The position numbers and the translations under genes are program-made. The notes beneath the pieces were generated by a model. It had not been told where the DNA came from. It was given only the letters and a program-made list of their open reading frames with translations, and searched no databases. A DNA stretch of 33,805 bases from Candidatus Anammoximicrobium sp. (lineage in GTDB: Bacteria; Planctomycetota; Planctomycetia; Pirellulales; Pirellulaceae), in contig JAAYYU010000322.1 in NCBI GenBank assembly GCA_012515235.1, forward strand, positions 1 through 33,805, written 5' to 3'. This document shows, piece after piece, positions 8,084-16,956 of the stretch (position 1 is its first letter; each line of letters begins with the position of its first letter).

Positions 8084-9580
8084 CTACTGTGGCGTCGCCG
8101 CCGTGGAACGGAGCGGCAGAAAGCGAATTCGGGCGTAACGCGCCGCCGGTTGCCCGGCAACCATGTCGGCGATCAGCAGGTCCGCCGCTTCGGTCAGCGG
8201 GTTGCCTGCACGGGGCGTGGCGGTGAAAAACGCCCCTGCGATGGGGCGCGCTACGGGAATGCGGACCGGCGCCGAAACCGAACCGTCCGCCTCGACCCGG
8301 ACGGCATAGGTTCCCGTCTGTGACTTGGTCTCGGCCGTCGTGCCGACCAGGTTGCACAGGATGTACATCGTCTGATCGGGTGTGATGTGGAATCGCGGGT
8401 GACCGATGTAGCCCGTGGGACGCACCGGGCCGGCGGTCTCGCCGCCGGCGAAGAGAACCCGTTTGGCGATCAGTTGCCCGTCCTTCAGGATTCCATAGCC
8501 CAGACGCCAATCCCGCTTGATGTCCGGGAAGTGGACATCGCGCAGCCTGGGGTGAATCGGCTCCTTGGTCCACACCACGTGCAGCCGGCCATCCGGCGCC
8601 AGCCACGAATCGCCTAGTCCGACGGTGCCGCCGTCGTCCATCGTGTCGTCCAGCACGACCCACTGCGTGAACGGCTTGGACGTGATGTCGGGTGTCCAGG
8701 CGTAGTGAAGTTTGCGCATCCGCCAGCCCCAGTTGGCCCGTCCCCAGGTTTCGCTCTTCAGCGGGTCGATGCGGTTCCAGATGTTCATCGGCGACTGGCC
8801 GAGGAAATGCACGGCGCGGTTTTTCACGATCGCGTGAGGGTAATTCACGCTGGTGCGGTCGTTGCCAGAGACGGAGAACTTCGGGTCCTCACCTTTCGGC
8901 CAGTCGACTTGTCCGGTGGTCCAGTTGCCGGACTGATCCAGAAACGCCCACTGGGAATGCGTGGAAGTGACGTTCTGGAACAGGACGAACTCACCGCGCT
9001 CGCCGTCCGCGGCAAACGTGCGGTACGAATGTTCGGTGAACTTGGGCTCGCCATCCCAGTCCGGCAGCCAGTGCTTGGGCTCTCGTTCGGGATGCGCGGC
9101 GTCGAACTCCAGGAATTCCGGCCGCGCGGGCCCGCCGACGCTCTTCTGCCCCTCGCCCGCGGGAACCCAGGGAGCCAGCGTCGGATTCACCGACATGAGC
9201 AGTCGCCCGGCGTGGCTGACGCACAGCGGGCAGGGCTCGCGAGTGCGATCCCGCGCGTCCCGCTGGCGCAATTGCCAGCCGTCGGGGGTGCGCTCGTACA
9301 ACGCCCAGCGGGCGTTGTTCAGCGGCGCTGCTCCCGGCACGTGTTCAAAGGCGCTGACAAACAGTTTTTCCCCGCTGCGCGCGATTTGGCAACTGCCGGA
9401 GCCCCAGAACATCCCCGAACCGTTGTTGGTGACTTCATAGGCCGGCGGGTGGCAGACGAGCTCCTCGACCTCCACCTGCACTTCAAAAGGCGGAGACGGG
9501 TCCGCGGAGACGCCAACCGGGGCCGGCGCATCCGCCAGCCAAACGGCAAGCAGCACACTGGCCGAGAAGGGAACAGTCAT
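8084..9580 (-). CDS. Secreted sialidase-like (BNR-type beta-propeller) protein
   Basis: The 498-residue product has a short hydrophobic N-terminus (VPFSASVLLAVWLADAPAP) that probably acts as a signal peptide. Repeated blade-like segments follow: 'GTVGLGDSWLAPDGRLHVVW', 'SGNWTTGQVDWPKGEDP', and 'HPRFHITPDQTMYILCNLVG'. The pattern resembles the sialidase/neuraminidase-type propeller proteins common in Planctomycetes. No catalytic tyrosine/glutamate set can be assigned by eye, so enzyme activity is not claimed. GGAGAT precedes the ATG. The gene converges on the spermidine-synthase-like gene, with a palindromic repeat in the gap. Confidence 0.55.
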   Translation of the reverse strand: MTVPFSASVLLAVWLADAPAPVGVSADPSPPFEVQVEVEELVCHPPAYEVTNNGSGMFWGSGSCQIARSGEKLFVSAFEHVPGAAPLNNARWALYERTPDGWQLRQRDARDRTREPCPLCVSHAGRLLMSVNPTLAPWVPAGEGQKSVGGPARPEFLEFDAAHPEREPKHWLPDWDGEPKFTEHSYRTFAADGERGEFVLFQNVTSTHSQWAFLDQSGNWTTGQVDWPKGEDPKFSVSGNDRTSVNYPHAIVKNRAVHFLGQSPMNIWNRIDPLKSETWGRANWGWRMRKLHYAWTPDITSKPFTQWVVLDDTMDDGGTVGLGDSWLAPDGRLHVVWTKEPIHPRLRDVHFPDIKRDWRLGYGILKDGQLIAKRVLFAGGETAGPVRPTGYIGHPRFHITPDQTMYILCNLVGTTAETKSQTGTYAVRVEADGSVSAPVRIPVARPIAGAFFTATPRAGNPLTEAADLLIADMVAGQPAARYARIRFLPLRSTAATPQ

Positions 9581-9718
9581 AGCCGATCTCCTTGCAGCAA
9601 GGGTTCGCTGTTTTTGATCACGACGTCTGTCCTGTCGAGGCCTCGCTTGGATTGGGACTGGGCCGCCGCGGCGGTTCGCCGCATCGACGTCTTGTCCGGC
9701 GCGTTCGTTCCTTTTGCC

Positions 9719-11074
9719 TCACCGCCGCATCACGCTGTTGCCGCTCACCCGGCGGATCAGGCTCCGCATTTCCAGCACGCTGATGGTGGCCAACACGCGC
9801 TGCACGGGCAGTCCGCTGGAGGCGACGATCTGGTCGATGCTGGTGGGCTCGGCGGCGATGGCGTTCAGGACCTGGAGTTCCAGTTCGTTCAACTGCAGTT
9901 CGGCGGGATGGTGCATCACCGTGCCGTCCGGGCGCGGCGTGGCCTCGACCAACGGGCCGAATTCGTCCAACACGTCCTCGACGCATTCCACCAATTTGGC
10001 GCCGTCGCGGATCAAGCGGTGGCAGCCGCGCGACGTGCGGCTGTCCACGCGGCCCGGCACGGCAAACACCTCCCGCCCCTGTTCCATCGCGTGCCGGGCG
10101 GAAATCAGCGCCCCGGAACGCTCGGCCGCTTCGACCACGATCACGCCCAGCGTGAGCCCCGAAATCAAGCGGTTGCGCTGCGGAAAGACGCCGCTTTGAG
10201 GTTCGCTCAGCGGCGGGTTTTCGCTGATCAGAGCGCCCCGTCCGCGGATCTCTTCGGCCAGCGTTTTATGCTCCGGCGGATAGATGTTCAGCACGCCGCT
10301 GCCCAGCACGGCCAGTGTCCGCCCGCCGGCCTGCAAGGCGGCCCGATGCGCGACGGCATCGATCCCGCGCGCCAAGCCGCTGACAATCGTCAACCCGGCC
10401 CGCGCCAAACCGGCTGCCAGGTGTTCCGCCGTCTGGCGGCCGTAACTGGTGGCGTGCCGGGTTCCGACGATGGCCACCGCCAGCGCGTCTTCCGGTCTCA
10501 GTTCTCCGTGGATGAACAGGAACGCGGGGGGACTGTGGATCTCGCGGAGCAGGCGGGGATAGGCCGGATCGGTGTCGCCCAGGATCGTGATCCCGTGCTC
10601 GCGGCACAGCTGCAATTCCTTGTTCACGTCGATCTCGTCGTTGGCGGCGACGATCTGGCGAGCGAGCTTGACACCCACTCCCGGAACTTCCCGCAATTGG
10701 CTGGGCGGCGCCGCCAGGACCGCCTCGGCCGACCCGAACCGCTCCAGAAGCGCCCGGCGCGTCACCGGTCCCACGCCGGGAGTCAGGGCCAGGCGCAGGT
10801 CCGACGCGAGCGCGTCGCGGCTGTCCGGTTCCGGTGAAAAAAGCTGTTGCGGCACGGCGAGAACCCTCGGTGGAGGCGGTTTCACTTGCAGCGGCCAATC
10901 CAGAACGGTCCCGTCCCGCCCGCGGTCAACGCGCGGAGCGTGATGGCTGGCGGACCGCCGCAACCGTTTCTGATTCGCCGGTCCTTTCTCGGACTCGCTC
11001 GCTTCGTTGAAATCGTTCCGCGGCCCGGCGAACGGCCGGGAGTCAGTTCGATTGCCAAGGTCCGGATTATACAC
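9719..11074 (-). CDS. dprA: DNA-processing protein DprA (natural transformation, RecA loader)
   Basis: The product contains a helix-hairpin-helix region (about 95-145: LTPGVGPVTRRALLERFGSA, VPGVGVKLARQIV). The DprA Rossmann-like domain follows: 'AVAIVGTRHATSYGRQTA', 'IVSGLARGIDAVAHRAAL', 'LGSGVLNIYPPEHK', 'FPQRNRLISGLTLGVIVVEA', 'GREVFAVPG'. A C-terminal winged-helix domain spans about 385-451. DprA binds incoming single-stranded DNA and loads RecA. The first ~85 residues from ATG 11074 are not DprA-like, and 451 residues is longer than the usual 360-390, so the true start may be an internal GTG or TTG. No other competence gene is in the window. Confidence 0.92.
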   Translation of the reverse strand: MYNPDLGNRTDSRPFAGPRNDFNEASESEKGPANQKRLRRSASHHAPRVDRGRDGTVLDWPLQVKPPPPRVLAVPQQLFSPEPDSRDALASDLRLALTPGVGPVTRRALLERFGSAEAVLAAPPSQLREVPGVGVKLARQIVAANDEIDVNKELQLCREHGITILGDTDPAYPRLLREIHSPPAFLFIHGELRPEDALAVAIVGTRHATSYGRQTAEHLAAGLARAGLTIVSGLARGIDAVAHRAALQAGGRTLAVLGSGVLNIYPPEHKTLAEEIRGRGALISENPPLSEPQSGVFPQRNRLISGLTLGVIVVEAAERSGALISARHAMEQGREVFAVPGRVDSRTSRGCHRLIRDGAKLVECVEDVLDEFGPLVEATPRPDGTVMHHPAELQLNELELQVLNAIAAEPTSIDQIVASSGLPVQRVLATISVLEMRSLIRRVSGNSVMRR

Positions 11075-11261
11075 CGGCGGCGGACAGAGGGGGCCAGCCG
11101 CCTGTGGAAAAACGGGGACAGGCGCCTCGCCGTGGCCGTCTCTCCTTGGGGTTCTTCCGTGCGGCTCCGAGCCAGCACCTCGCCTTCAACAGAGTTGCCA
11201 GCACCCAACGGCATTTCGTCGTCTTTTCCCGCGTCGTTGCTGAAGTCACGGTATCGGTGCG

Positions 11262-11358
11262 GGGGTCAGGCTTACAGAATTCAATTTCGGCCGTTTGTGG
11301 CGTGCGCCATAGGGTACGACCCTGCTCGGCCGAAACTGAATTCTGTAAGCCTGACCCC
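11262..11358. repeat. Palindromic repeat copy 2 (97 bp)
   Basis: The left arm begins GGGGTCAGGCTTACAGAATT and the right arm ends AATTCTGTAAGCCTGACCCC. About 32 bases pair with one mismatch, and the inner arm differs from copy 1 (TTTCGGCCG in place of TTTTCGCGG) on both sides. It lies between the divergent dprA and HEAT-protein genes. Confidence 0.85.
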
Positions 11359-11520
11359 ATTTCGCTCGACCCTGCCACCACAGCCGGCGAAACGAGCCGC
11401 AGGAGCGTTGTTACCGTCGTCTTTGCGCCGTTCGTCAAATTCACTCTCTCCCGCCGCAACTTGTTCCGTCGCCGCCTTTTCGACGGCCGCACGACGGAAG
11501 GGGCGGCAAAGGCTGATTTG

Positions 11521-11550
11521 TTGCCCATTTCGATCCGAACCCCGTATACT
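11521..11550 (+). promoter_or_regulatory. Putative sigma70-like promoter for the HEAT-repeat gene
   Basis: TTGCCC (11521-11526) and TATACT (11545-11550) are separated by 18 bases. The position is about 200 bases before ATG 11750 in an otherwise gene-free stretch (11359-11749). Only sequence resemblance supports it. Confidence 0.3.
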
Positions 11551-11749
11551 TGACGTGAGAGGATGCGGAAGCGCGCGACCCGGGTAAGCCTCGTTTCAGA
11601 AACAACGGTCCGGTGACAAGTAAGCGGCCAGGCGCCGGTCTCGCGGATCGCCGGTCAGCGGTGGCCGGCGCCATTCCGCTCACAGAATCCTCGAACGGTG
11701 CCGGAAGCGGTTGCTTTGGGAGTCCGTGGCCTTCTGAGAAGGCGTCGAT

Positions 11750-12970
11750 ATGCGATTCGTCTGGAAATGCGTTCTGTGCCTGTTCCTCCTGGCGGTGGTC
11801 CGCACTGCGCAAGGCGCCGTGTTCTTGCTGGTCACCGGCGGGCAGATCGAAGGCCAGTTGCTGAATCCCGACGAAAAACCGCGCCAAGCCTACGTCGTCC
11901 GGACCGAAACCGGCGGGACGGTGAAATTGGCCTCGGCGCAAGTCGCCCGCGTGCTGACCGTCTCCGAAGACCTGGCTTGGTACCGCGAGTCGCTGCCCCA
12001 GGTCCCGCCGACCGTGGAGGGACACTGGGCGATGGCCGAAGAGTGCCGGCAACGCGGGCTGAAACAGCAGCGTGAATTCCATCTGCAGGAGATCCTCCAA
12101 CGGGACTCCGAACATGCGGAAGCCCGCTACGCCCTGGGGTACAGCAAGGTGGACGGCGCGTGGGTGAAGACCGACGAGTGGATGCTCAGCCGCGGCTATG
12201 TCCGCCATCGCGGCGCGTGGCGCATCGCCCAGGACGTGGCCTTGGAGCAAATCGCCCAGCGGAACGAGAAACAAGTCAAAGACTGGCGGCAGAAAGTCAA
12301 CACGTGGCGGACGGCGATCCACAAACGGCGCGGCAAGGAGCAGGAGGCCACAGACGCCATCCGGGCGATCGACGATCCGGCCGCGGCGCCGGCCCTGGCC
12401 GAGATCGTCGGAGACACCGCGGAGCAGCGGGACCTGCGACTGCTGTGTATTGAGGTGCTTGGCAAGCTGCACAGTCCGGCAGGGGTCACGGCGTTCATCC
12501 AGCGCGCCTTGGACGACGCCGACCCGCATATCCGGGAAGCCTGCCTCGATCAGCTCGCCCGCTACGGCACGCCGCAAGCCGTGCGGATCTGCGAGAGACT
12601 GTTGGCGTCGAAGGACAACCAGAAGGTCAACCAGGCGGCCTTCTGCCTGGGAGCGCTCCAGGACCCCACCGCCACGCTGCCGTTGATCAACGCCTTGGTG
12701 ACCGAACACAAATTCATCGTGCAGAGTTCCGGCGGAAATCCGGGCCAGATGAATCTCGGCTTTGGCAGCGGCCCCAGCGGCGGAGGTAATTCGTTCAGCG
12801 CCGGCGGGCGCCCGCAGGTGATCACCAAGAATCTGCGCAACGAAAACGTGCTAAATGCGCTCGTCGCTCTCCACCCCGGCATCAACTTCGGCTACGATAT
12901 CGAAGCGTGGAAACGCTGGTACGTCGACCGAGACCGGCCTGCCGTGCTCGATCTGCGGCGGGACTTTTGA
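11750..12970 (+). CDS. Secreted HEAT-repeat protein
   Basis: The 406-residue product starts with a signal peptide (MRFVWKCVLCLFLLAVVRTA). A small beta domain follows at about 25-70 (TGGQIEGQLLNPDEKPRQAY, VKLASAQVARVLTV). Residues 90-180 are tetratricopeptide-like or linker ('REFHLQEILQRDSEHAEARY'). HEAT/PBS-lyase-type repeats run at about 200-310 ('LRLLCIEVLGKLHSPAGVTA', 'DPHIREACLDQLARYGTPQA', 'NQAAFCLGALQDPTATLPLI'). A glycine-rich low-complexity stretch (about 325-355) interrupts the last repeats. Such proteins are frequent in Planctomycetes and probably act in protein-protein contacts outside the cytoplasm. The partner is unknown. No operon partner lies directly adjacent. Confidence 0.7.
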   Translation: MRFVWKCVLCLFLLAVVRTAQGAVFLLVTGGQIEGQLLNPDEKPRQAYVVRTETGGTVKLASAQVARVLTVSEDLAWYRESLPQVPPTVEGHWAMAEECRQRGLKQQREFHLQEILQRDSEHAEARYALGYSKVDGAWVKTDEWMLSRGYVRHRGAWRIAQDVALEQIAQRNEKQVKDWRQKVNTWRTAIHKRRGKEQEATDAIRAIDDPAAAPALAEIVGDTAEQRDLRLLCIEVLGKLHSPAGVTAFIQRALDDADPHIREACLDQLARYGTPQAVRICERLLASKDNQKVNQAAFCLGALQDPTATLPLINALVTEHKFIVQSSGGNPGQMNLGFGSGPSGGGNSFSAGGRPQVITKNLRNENVLNALVALHPGINFGYDIEAWKRWYVDRDRPAVLDLRRDF

Positions 12971-13189
12971 GGGGCCTGCGAATCCGTGACGGTCCACGGC
13001 CGGCCGGCGACCGTCCTGCGGGGGCGCGACGGCTTCGGGGAAGTCGCGACCGTCGTTGCTGATGGATTCGCCAGTTCCGGAATCCTGCGGCCGCGTTCGC
13101 ACGGACTTCTTCGGTCAGGCTGTGCGCACGAGGCGCGCAGCCTGGAAACGATGACTCTGACCGAAACGCCCGTGAAAGGACAACGACGC

Positions 13190-14488
13190 ATGAAACGTTG
13201 CATTTCGACCGGACTCGTTGCCGCCATCCTGCTGGTCCCTCCCGTTACGGCTGGCGCGCAGGACGTGCAGGCGTCCGTCCAACCGCTGGCCGATCAGACG
13301 GCACCTCAAGCGGTCGCTTGGCGGCGGCAGATTCACGCGCACCCGGAGCGGTCCAACCGCGAAGAGAAGACTTCGCAGCTGGTGGCCGCCGCCCTCCGCG
13401 AGATGGGGATTACCGAGATCAAGACGGGCGTGGCGCACCACGGCGTCGTGGCCCTGATCCGCGGCAACCGTCCCGCGCCGGTCGTGGCCTTGCGGGCCGA
13501 CATGGACGCCTTGCCCGTCCAGGAAGCCACGGGGTTGCCGTTCGCTTCCCAAAACCCCGGCGTGATGCACGCCTGTGGGCACGACGCGCATACGGCGATC
13601 CTCTTGGGCGCCGCCAAAGTCCTGTTTCAGCTCCGCGAGTCGCTGCCGGGCAGCGTCAAGCTGGTGTTCCAGCCGTCCGAAGAGGGCGCGCCGGCGGGCG
13701 AAGAGGGCGGAGCGGCCCTGATGATCAAGGAGGGCGTGCTCCGCGACCCGGAGGTCAGCGCGATCTTCGGCCTGCACGTCGCACCGGACCTGCCGACCGG
13801 CCAGGTGGCCTATCGAGCGGGCGGGCTGATGGCCAGCGTCGATCGTTTCCGCGTGACGCTGCGGGGCAGGCAATCGCACGCGGCCATGCCCTGGCTGAGC
13901 ATCGATCCGATCGTCGTCTCGGCCCACGTGATCACGGCCATCCAGACGATTTCCAGCCGCCGGATCGACGCCCGCCAGCCGATCGTCGTTTCCGTCGGCG
14001 TGATTCAAGGCGGACAGGTTTGGAACATCATCCCGGAGCAGGTCGTCCTTGAAGGCACCGTGCGGACGCACGACAAGGCTGTCCGCGACGAGGCCATCGG
14101 CCTCTTTCGGCAACTGGTCGAGCAGACGGCCGCCGCCCACGGCGCGCGGGCCGAGATCGAATTCTCGGGGGACCATGCTCCCGTCTGGAACGACCCCGAA
14201 TTGGTCTCGCGCATGAAGCCCGCCTTGATCGCCGCGCTGGGCGAGGCGAACGTGGTGGAATCGCCGCCCGTGATGGTGGGCGAGGATTTTGCCCACTATC
14301 AGGAAGCGATCCCCGGCATGTTCGTCTTTCTGGGCGTCCGCAATGAGGCGGTGGGTGCGGTCCATCCCTTGCACACGCCGCAATTTGTCCTGGACGAAGC
14401 CGCTTTGCCCGTCGGCATCCGGACGCTGAGCCAACTGGCGATCGACTACCTGCGCAGCAAGACGGCTGAGTCGCCGCCTGCCAAGTGA
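13190..14488 (+). CDS. Exported M20-family amidohydrolase (N-acyl-amino-acid/hippurate hydrolase type)
   Basis: The 432-residue product has a signal peptide (TGLVAAILLVPPVTAGAQD). M20D metallopeptidase motifs follow: 'WRRQIHAHPE', 'VVALRADMDALPVQEATG', 'GVMHACGHDAHTAILLG' with Cys129 and His131 as likely metal ligands, 'LVFQPSEEG' with the catalytic glutamate, 'HVAPDLPTGQVAYRAG', and a late 'GEDFAHYQEAIPGMFVFLG'. The family removes acyl groups from amino acids or auxin-like conjugates in a two-metal site; the actual substrate is unknown. ATG 13190 was chosen because AAAGGA lies 9 bases before it and the signal peptide starts there. The stop overlaps the next start by one base. Confidence 0.88.
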   Translation: MKRCISTGLVAAILLVPPVTAGAQDVQASVQPLADQTAPQAVAWRRQIHAHPERSNREEKTSQLVAAALREMGITEIKTGVAHHGVVALIRGNRPAPVVALRADMDALPVQEATGLPFASQNPGVMHACGHDAHTAILLGAAKVLFQLRESLPGSVKLVFQPSEEGAPAGEEGGAALMIKEGVLRDPEVSAIFGLHVAPDLPTGQVAYRAGGLMASVDRFRVTLRGRQSHAAMPWLSIDPIVVSAHVITAIQTISSRRIDARQPIVVSVGVIQGGQVWNIIPEQVVLEGTVRTHDKAVRDEAIGLFRQLVEQTAAAHGARAEIEFSGDHAPVWNDPELVSRMKPALIAALGEANVVESPPVMVGEDFAHYQEAIPGMFVFLGVRNEAVGAVHPLHTPQFVLDEAALPVGIRTLSQLAIDYLRSKTAESPPAK

Positions 14489-15477
14489 TGACGACTTCAC
14501 TTCTGCCGAAAATCGAGCCGGACCGCCGCGTCGAAGTGGTCGCGCCGTGCCGCGTGCATTTCGGCCTGCTGTCGTTTGGGAGGCCGTCAGGGCGCCAGTT
14601 CGGCGGTGTCGGCGTGATGGTCGACCACCCGGCCGTCCGCTTGCGGGTGTCGGCGGCGGACCAGCTGGAAGCGGCCGGGCCGCTGGCCGACCGGGCACGC
14701 CGTTTCGCCTGTCTCTGGGCGGAGTCCGCGGGCTTGCCCAGCGAGCCCGCGTGCCGCATCGAAATCCTGGCGACAGCCGCGCCGCATTCCGGTTTGGGCG
14801 TGGGCACGCAGTTGGCCCTGTCGGTGGCGGCTGGATTGAACGCCTGGTGCGGGAAGCCCCAGCCTGCGCCGGCCGAATTGGCGCTCAGCGTCGGGCGGGG
14901 GCAGCGATCCGCCATCGGCACCTACGGCTTTGCGGCGGGCGGCCTGATCGTGGAACGCGGCAAGCTGCCCGGCGAGCCGATCTCGCCGCTGGAATGCCGC
15001 CTGGAGCTGCCCGCGGCCTGGCGGTTCGTCCTGGTCCAGCCTGCGGCGGCGGCAGGTTTGTCCGGTTCCGCCGAGCAAACGGCCTTTGACCGCTTGCCGC
15101 CCGTGCCCGAGGAAGTCACGCGCGAATTGCGGGCCGAAATCGACCGGGAAATGCTGCCGTCCGTGCGCCAAACCGACTTTGCACGCTTCAGCGCCAGCGT
15201 CTATCGCTACGGCCGCCTGGCCGGACTGTGCTTCGCCGCAATCCAAGGCGGCCCGTACAACGGCCCGCAACTGTCGAGCATCGTCGATCGAATCCGTGCC
15301 CTGGGAGTCGCGGGAGTGGGCCAGAGTTCCTGGGGGCCGACACTGTTCGCCCTCTTGCCCGGCGAGCCGCAAGCACGCGAATTCGTCGCCCGCCTGACCG
15401 CCGAACTGGCCCCCGAAGAGATCCGGTTGACGATCGCCCGTCCCGACAATCGCGGCGCGGAGATCGTCGGTTTGTGA
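14488..15477 (+). CDS. Beta-RFAP-synthase-like protein (GHMP kinase fold)
   Basis: The 329-residue product resembles beta-ribofuranosylaminobenzene 5'-phosphate synthases of the GHMP superfamily: 'VEVVAPCRVHFGLLSFG', 'FGGVGVMVDHP', 'PHSGLGVGTQLALSVAAG', 'RGQRSAIGTYGFAAGGLIVE', and 'GQSSWGPTLFALL' near the C-terminus. The known family reaction condenses PRPP with p-hydroxybenzoate or an analogue at the start of (tetrahydro)methanopterin synthesis. Planctomycetes are among the bacteria that use this C1 cofactor. The start ATG overlaps the upstream stop (TGATG), indicating translational coupling to the amidohydrolase. That pairing is unexpected metabolically. Confidence 0.75.
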   Translation: MTTSLLPKIEPDRRVEVVAPCRVHFGLLSFGRPSGRQFGGVGVMVDHPAVRLRVSAADQLEAAGPLADRARRFACLWAESAGLPSEPACRIEILATAAPHSGLGVGTQLALSVAAGLNAWCGKPQPAPAELALSVGRGQRSAIGTYGFAAGGLIVERGKLPGEPISPLECRLELPAAWRFVLVQPAAAAGLSGSAEQTAFDRLPPVPEEVTRELRAEIDREMLPSVRQTDFARFSASVYRYGRLAGLCFAAIQGGPYNGPQLSSIVDRIRALGVAGVGQSSWGPTLFALLPGEPQAREFVARLTAELAPEEIRLTIARPDNRGAEIVGL

Positions 15478-15558
15478 GTTCAACTCATCTACCAGCCGCC
15501 GTTGACATGGATCGGCTGGCACCGGTTGCCAAAGCGACCCTGCCCGCCAACTCATCGG

Positions 15559-16956
15559 TCATGCGGCACTCTCCCGCAAGTCGGCGATCCGGATCGCAAC
15601 TCGAGCCAGATTGAACACGAACACGGCCAGAACGGCCACGGCGGCGCCCAGCAGCACGTAGATTAGCCATGGCAGCCGTTCCGTCAACGGCAGCGGCGCC
15701 GGCTGGTAAATCGGGTTCGGCTGGCGCGGGCCGAGCGGGAGCCGATCGGGCGGCGGGGCGAGCTTCTGCGGCAGATTGCGGGCAAAGTCGTAGTTGGGGG
15801 CTTCGGCTTTCGGGTGGCCAAAGTACAGCCGCCAGGGGCCAGAGGGCGATTCGGGCCGCTTGGCGATCACCACTCTCGCCGGAGCGGCTGCTTTGACGGT
15901 CGTCAGACGCAGGGGCGGATTGCGATTGTCGGTCACGACCAGCCGCAGCCGGGCCGCTCGCACCTCGTGCCCGAACTCGGCGGCCATGTCCTCCACGCGT
16001 TCGCCCGCGCGGCGCTGCCAGACGCCGCTGGCCACGCGCTGGAACCGCTCATGGGCGTCTGCCGGTCCGCCTGCTTCGACGTACCAGTTGCGGACGAATT
16101 CCTCGTCGGCCACCGTCACCAGCAAACGGTCCACCGGCACATCGCGGCCCTGCAGATCCAGGACCCATCGCGAGCCCGGTCCGCCGTCGGCCCGCGTCGC
16201 CTCCCGCTGGCCGTAGGGCACCTCCCGCACGTCCAGTTCCCCCGGCACCTTGACCCGCCGACGGACCACGACGTCCCCGATCTCGATCGGTCGCGTGTCG
16301 TTCTGCGGGTCGGGCGAGACCGTGATCCGCAAATAGCGGTAACGGCTGGGCGTGTAGGACAACGTCTTGTCGACGAACGCCTTCTCGCCGCTGGGAAAAC
16401 GCACGATGTCGCGTTTGGTCAGTTCATTCCACTGGTTGCCGTCGTCGCTTCCTTCCAGTACCACGCGGCGGCGGTAGTTGTCGCCGGGCGTATTGACTTC
16501 GACTTCGTTGTGGTCGATCTGCTTGTCGTTGAGGTCCAACGACAACTGGACGCCGCCCGCAGGATCCGGGACGCGGTTGAATTCCTTGCCCTCGACCGCT
16601 TCCGTCGTATCCACGTCGCTCCGAATCCGCAGGGCGTAGGGAACTTCGCGCAGCTGGGCGTCGTACAGCCGCAAATCGGCCAGGTCCACGCGGGCCGCGT
16701 CGAACACGCTGGGCGGCAGGACGAAGTCGATCAGCGGCGATTTCCCCGCCCCCGCGACGGGAACTTCGGCCAAGAACTGCCACGCGGACACCGCTTCCGC
16801 TGCCCGCTCGCCGCGCGGTTGGCCGGCCGACGTGCCCGGCGGCTCGGAGCCGACGGCGCCGGCCGCCAGTACGCCGGCCGCCAGTACGCCGGTCAACACC
16901 GCGCACAGCAATCCCAGATTTCTTTGGCTAAGCGTTGAAGAAATCCGTGTCATCAT
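15559..16956 (-). CDS. DUF3999-family exported membrane-anchored protein
   Basis: The 465-residue product has an N-terminal hydrophobic signal or anchor (about 12-36), a long extracytoplasmic beta-rich region ('FSGEK'-type segments such as 'VVLEGSDDGNQWNELTKRD' and 'SRYRYLRITVSPDPQNDTRP'), and a single C-terminal membrane helix at about 428-452 (WLIYVLLGAAVAVLAVFVFN). This is the layout of DUF3999 proteins, which are commonly encoded next to DUF2339 proteins, as here. The two genes overlap by about 29 bases, implying coupled translation. The biochemical role of the pair is unknown. Two start ATGs (16956 and 16953) are adjacent. Confidence 0.75.
   Translation of the reverse strand: MMTRISSTLSQRNLGLLCAVLTGVLAAGVLAAGAVGSEPPGTSAGQPRGERAAEAVSAWQFLAEVPVAGAGKSPLIDFVLPPSVFDAARVDLADLRLYDAQLREVPYALRIRSDVDTTEAVEGKEFNRVPDPAGGVQLSLDLNDKQIDHNEVEVNTPGDNYRRRVVLEGSDDGNQWNELTKRDIVRFPSGEKAFVDKTLSYTPSRYRYLRITVSPDPQNDTRPIEIGDVVVRRRVKVPGELDVREVPYGQREATRADGGPGSRWVLDLQGRDVPVDRLLVTVADEEFVRNWYVEAGGPADAHERFQRVASGVWQRRAGERVEDMAAEFGHEVRAARLRLVVTDNRNPPLRLTTVKAAAPARVVIAKRPESPSGPWRLYFGHPKAEAPNYDFARNLPQKLAPPPDRLPLGPRQPNPIYQPAPLPLTERLPWLIYVLLGAAVAVLAVFVFNLARVAIRIADLRESAA

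Noticed and set aside
8705..10837. Long plus-strand open frame (710 codons) opposite the sialidase-like gene and dprA
   Set aside because: It is a high-GC antisense shadow spanning two clear minus-strand genes and their gap, with arginine/glutamine-rich content and no domain.
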